Assembly: GCA_947854175.1 (NCBI GenBank)
Contig: CANTYJ010000022.1
Coordinates: forward strand, 1 to 64,000
Origin: an uncultured Turicimonas sp.
Lineage (GTDB): Bacteria; Pseudomonadota; Gammaproteobacteria; Burkholderiales; Burkholderiaceae_F
Length of the DNA: 64,000 nt
Reading direction: 5' to 3'
The notes under the pieces are model-generated. The model had not been told where the DNA came from and ran no database searches. It saw only the letters and a list, made by a program, of their open reading frames with translations. The position numbers and the translations under genes were made by a program. The stretch's first letter is position 1; each line of letters opens with the position of its first letter. Below, piece after piece: positions 61,648 through 64,000 of the stretch.

Positions 61648-62643
61648 ATGAGCAGTAAGAAAAAAGTAATCGTTTTTACAACAGGCGGAACAATTGCCAT
61701 GAAGTATGACCCGAAGGTCAACGGACTTGTTCCTGCTGTAAGTGGTGCTGATCTGGCAGCAGCTGTTCCCGGGCTTAGCGATGTTGCTGATGTTGAAGTT
61801 AGAGAATTTTCAAACATTGCCAGTCCATCAATGACTCCTGAGATGATGTTCAGATTATCTCAGATGATTGAAGAGGCTTTGAAAGAAGAAGGCGTTGACG
61901 GTGCAGTGGTTACACATGGAACCGACACCTTGGAAGAAACTTCTTTCATGCTGGATCTTTTGCATAAGAGCGATAAGCCAATAGTTCTAACAGCTGCTAT
62001 GCGCGGTGCGGGTGATACAAGCCCCGACGGCCCGGCAAATATTTACTGTGCTGTCAAAACTGCAGCAAGCGAAGAAGCCCGCGGAAAAGGTGCTATGGTC
62101 TTGTTAAATGAGACTATTCATGCTGCCGGCCAGGTAAGAAAAACTCATTCAGCTAACCCTGCAACATTTGCTTCACCTTGGTGGGGCCCGATTGGTTATT
62201 GTGATGTAGACAGAGTTGTCTTCAGAAGAGAGCCTTTAAACCGTCAGACATTTTCTCCTGAGGCTTTAACCGCCCGTGTTGATATTGTTCCGGCTCAGAC
62301 AGGAATGGGCCGAGATTATATTGATTGTGCTGTTTCAAAGGGCTGTAAAGGCATCATTGTTGAAGGCTTCGGCCGTGGAAATGTACCAGCCATGATGGAA
62401 GAAGGTATTAAAGATGCGGCCGACAAAGGTATTGTCGTTGTGATTACAACAAGAACACCGGGCGGACGTCCTTACCAGGTATATGCTTATCCGGGCTCTG
62501 TTACCGACAGCCGCAATAAAGGAGCGATTCGAGGCGGAGAGTTTTCAGCAGCTAAAACCCGTTTAAAACTGATGGTCATATTATCTGAAAGACCGGAACT
62601 TGCTAACAACAAGGAAGAACTGGAAAAGCTTTTAGACGCTTAG
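61648..62643 (+). CDS. L-asparaginase/glutaminase family amidohydrolase
   Basis: VFTTGGTIAMKYD and VVTHGTDTLEETSFMLDLL active-site motifs. Confidence 0.92.
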   Translation: MSSKKKVIVFTTGGTIAMKYDPKVNGLVPAVSGADLAAAVPGLSDVADVEVREFSNIASPSMTPEMMFRLSQMIEEALKEEGVDGAVVTHGTDTLEETSFMLDLLHKSDKPIVLTAAMRGAGDTSPDGPANIYCAVKTAASEEARGKGAMVLLNETIHAAGQVRKTHSANPATFASPWWGPIGYCDVDRVVFRREPLNRQTFSPEALTARVDIVPAQTGMGRDYIDCAVSKGCKGIIVEGFGRGNVPAMMEEGIKDAADKGIVVVITTRTPGGRPYQVYAYPGSVTDSRNKGAIRGGEFSAAKTRLKLMVILSERPELANNKEELEKLLDA

Positions 62644-62663
62644 ACGAACTGTGTAACTAACAG

Positions 62664-62698
62664 TAAAAAACCGGTTGCTTTTAGTGATCGGTTTTTTT
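62664..62698 (+). terminator. Terminator after the asparaginase gene
   Basis: AAAAAACCGGTTGC...GATCGGTTTTTTT. Confidence 0.7.
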
Positions 62699-62721
62699 AA
62701 GGAAGATTCTGCGCCAGGTTT

Positions 62722-63126
62722 CTAAAGGAGTATATTGACCCCAAAAACTAAAAAAAAGTAACGCAAAAACTTTCCGATCAGAATTAATACAAAGCTTAAT
62801 ATCCAGTTGACCCGCAACCATCCTGCAGCTAAAACAAATCCGTCTCCTACAACCGGGACCCAGCTAAATAGAAGTGAAAGAGGCCCCCATTTTCTGAAAA
62901 ACGATATTTTCTTTTCATCCACTTTGTTGGGAATGATTCTGCCAATCAGATAAGTTAAGACAGCTCCTAAAGTATTGCCCGCTGTGGCGACCAGAATTAT
63001 TGACCAGATATGCTGCGGCCATTGAGTCAAACCATAGACAGCCACAGCTTCACTTCCCCCGGGAAGCAGGGTCGAGGAAATGAAAGCGCTAACGAATAAT
63101 GATGTAAGAAAGGCTGTATAAGTCAA
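62722..63126 (-). CDS. YqaA/DedA-family small membrane protein
   Basis: SALISSTLLPGGSEAVAVYG-type N-terminus and WGPLSLLFSWVPVVGDGFVLAAGWLRVNW. Confidence 0.8.
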   Translation of the reverse strand: MTYTAFLTSLFVSAFISSTLLPGGSEAVAVYGLTQWPQHIWSIILVATAGNTLGAVLTYLIGRIIPNKVDEKKISFFRKWGPLSLLFSWVPVVGDGFVLAAGWLRVNWILSFVLILIGKFLRYFFLVFGVNILL

Positions 63127-63251
63127 AACGATTACCTATTAATAGTCTATTATCAATTGTATTGGAAACCTCTCAAATTCACATCTTTGGCGCTCGGAAG
63201 CTAAGATAATCACTTGTATAATCACGGAATCTTATGTATACGGAAAGAAAA

Positions 63252-63998
63252 ATGAAGATTCTTGTACCTGTAAAAAGAGTCGTTGACGCAAATATTAAAG
63301 TCAAAGTTACTCCTGAAGGGACGATTGAAACTGCTTCTTTGAAAAAAGCAATGAATCCGTTTGATGAAATTGCTTTGGAGCAAGCCGTCCAACTTAAAGA
63401 AAAAGGAATTGCAAAGGAAGTTGCAGCCGTTTCTGTCGGTCAATCAGATTGCGCTGATACATTGAAAGTGGCATTGGCCATGGGGGCAGACAGAGCCATT
63501 TTGATATCAACTGAAGAACAGCTTGAACCTTTAAACATCGCAAAACTTTTGAAGGTACTAGTGGAAAGAGAAAATCCTCAATTGGTAATTGCAGGTAAAC
63601 AATCGGTCGATACAGATGCAAATCAGGTCGGCCAGATGTTAGCTGCATTGTGCGACTGGCCCCAGGCAACCCATGCTTCAGCGATGGAAGTAGAAGGTCA
63701 AAAAGTTAAGGTTACCCGTGAAATTGACGGGGGACTGGAAGTTATTGAAGTAACTCTGCCAGCCGTAATCACTGTCGATTTAAGATTAAACGCGCCCCGT
63801 TATGTCACTTTGCCGATGATGATGAAAGCAAAGAAAAAACCTCAGGAAGTCATTAAGGCCGAGGACTTCGGAGTCAATTTGACTCCTCACGTACAACTGA
63901 TTTCGATCGAAGCTCCGGAAGCAAGAAAAGTTGGAGTCATCCTTAAGAGTGTTGATGAATTGATCGACAAGTTAAAGAATGAAGCAAAAGTCTTATAA
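63252..63998 (+). CDS. etfB: Electron transfer flavoprotein subunit beta
   Basis: MKILVPVKRVVDANIKVKVTPEGTIET...NPFDEIALEQAVQLKEKG; etfA presumably follows outside the window. Confidence 0.94.
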   Translation: MKILVPVKRVVDANIKVKVTPEGTIETASLKKAMNPFDEIALEQAVQLKEKGIAKEVAAVSVGQSDCADTLKVALAMGADRAILISTEEQLEPLNIAKLLKVLVERENPQLVIAGKQSVDTDANQVGQMLAALCDWPQATHASAMEVEGQKVKVTREIDGGLEVIEVTLPAVITVDLRLNAPRYVTLPMMMKAKKKPQEVIKAEDFGVNLTPHVQLISIEAPEARKVGVILKSVDELIDKLKNEAKVL

Positions 63999-64000
63999 GG

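Noticed and set aside
1-64000. CRISPR arrays, rRNA genes, prophage or transposases
   Set aside because: No regularly spaced repeats, integrase/transposase signatures or rRNA-like blocks noticed; tRNAs were not searched computationally, so isolated ones could be missed

Overview
The window looks like chromosome from a gut-type betaproteobacterium (Burkholderiales; my guess is Sutterellaceae/Parasutterella-like, from gene content and composition only). It is densely coding, with no rRNA, CRISPR array or intact mobile element that I could identify. Main blocks: (1) 635-15326, a complete MccA/SirA-type sulfite-respiration operon. It encodes an octaheme cytochrome c with a CX15CH heme site, a rhodanese, a PPIase, a TPR/CcmI-NrfG-like protein, a Fe-S protein and NrfD, NosL/NosD/NosF/NosY-like copper-handling proteins, and CcmF/CcmH/CcmG-like heme maturation proteins, followed by a PhnD-domain (TtrS-like) sensor kinase and a FixJ/TtrR-like regulator. 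(2) 15490-26189, leuCDB-asd-truA-accD-folC-dedD-cvpA-purF, without the trp genes often found between truA and accD. (3) 26392-32689, an RND efflux tripartite system. (4) 33081-36284, a 1067-aa orphan membrane protein. (5) A secreted FMN-bind/FAD flavoprotein reductase and an EptA-like phosphoethanolamine transferase, followed by assorted housekeeping genes. (6) 44799-55309, an oxalate/formyl-CoA neighbourhood (fhs, oxc, AEC transporter, nifJ, frc), in which Frc differs at recognised active-site positions. (7) 55607-62643, a two-component system, a GntP-like permease, an uncharacterised 405-aa protein and an asparaginase, which may form an undescribed catabolic locus. (8) A DedA/YqaA-like protein and etfB. 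Several intergenic hairpins without U-tracts inside the mcc operon and a perfect 22-bp palindrome upstream of mccA are possible regulatory elements. All family calls are from reading translated sequence; no database search was run.
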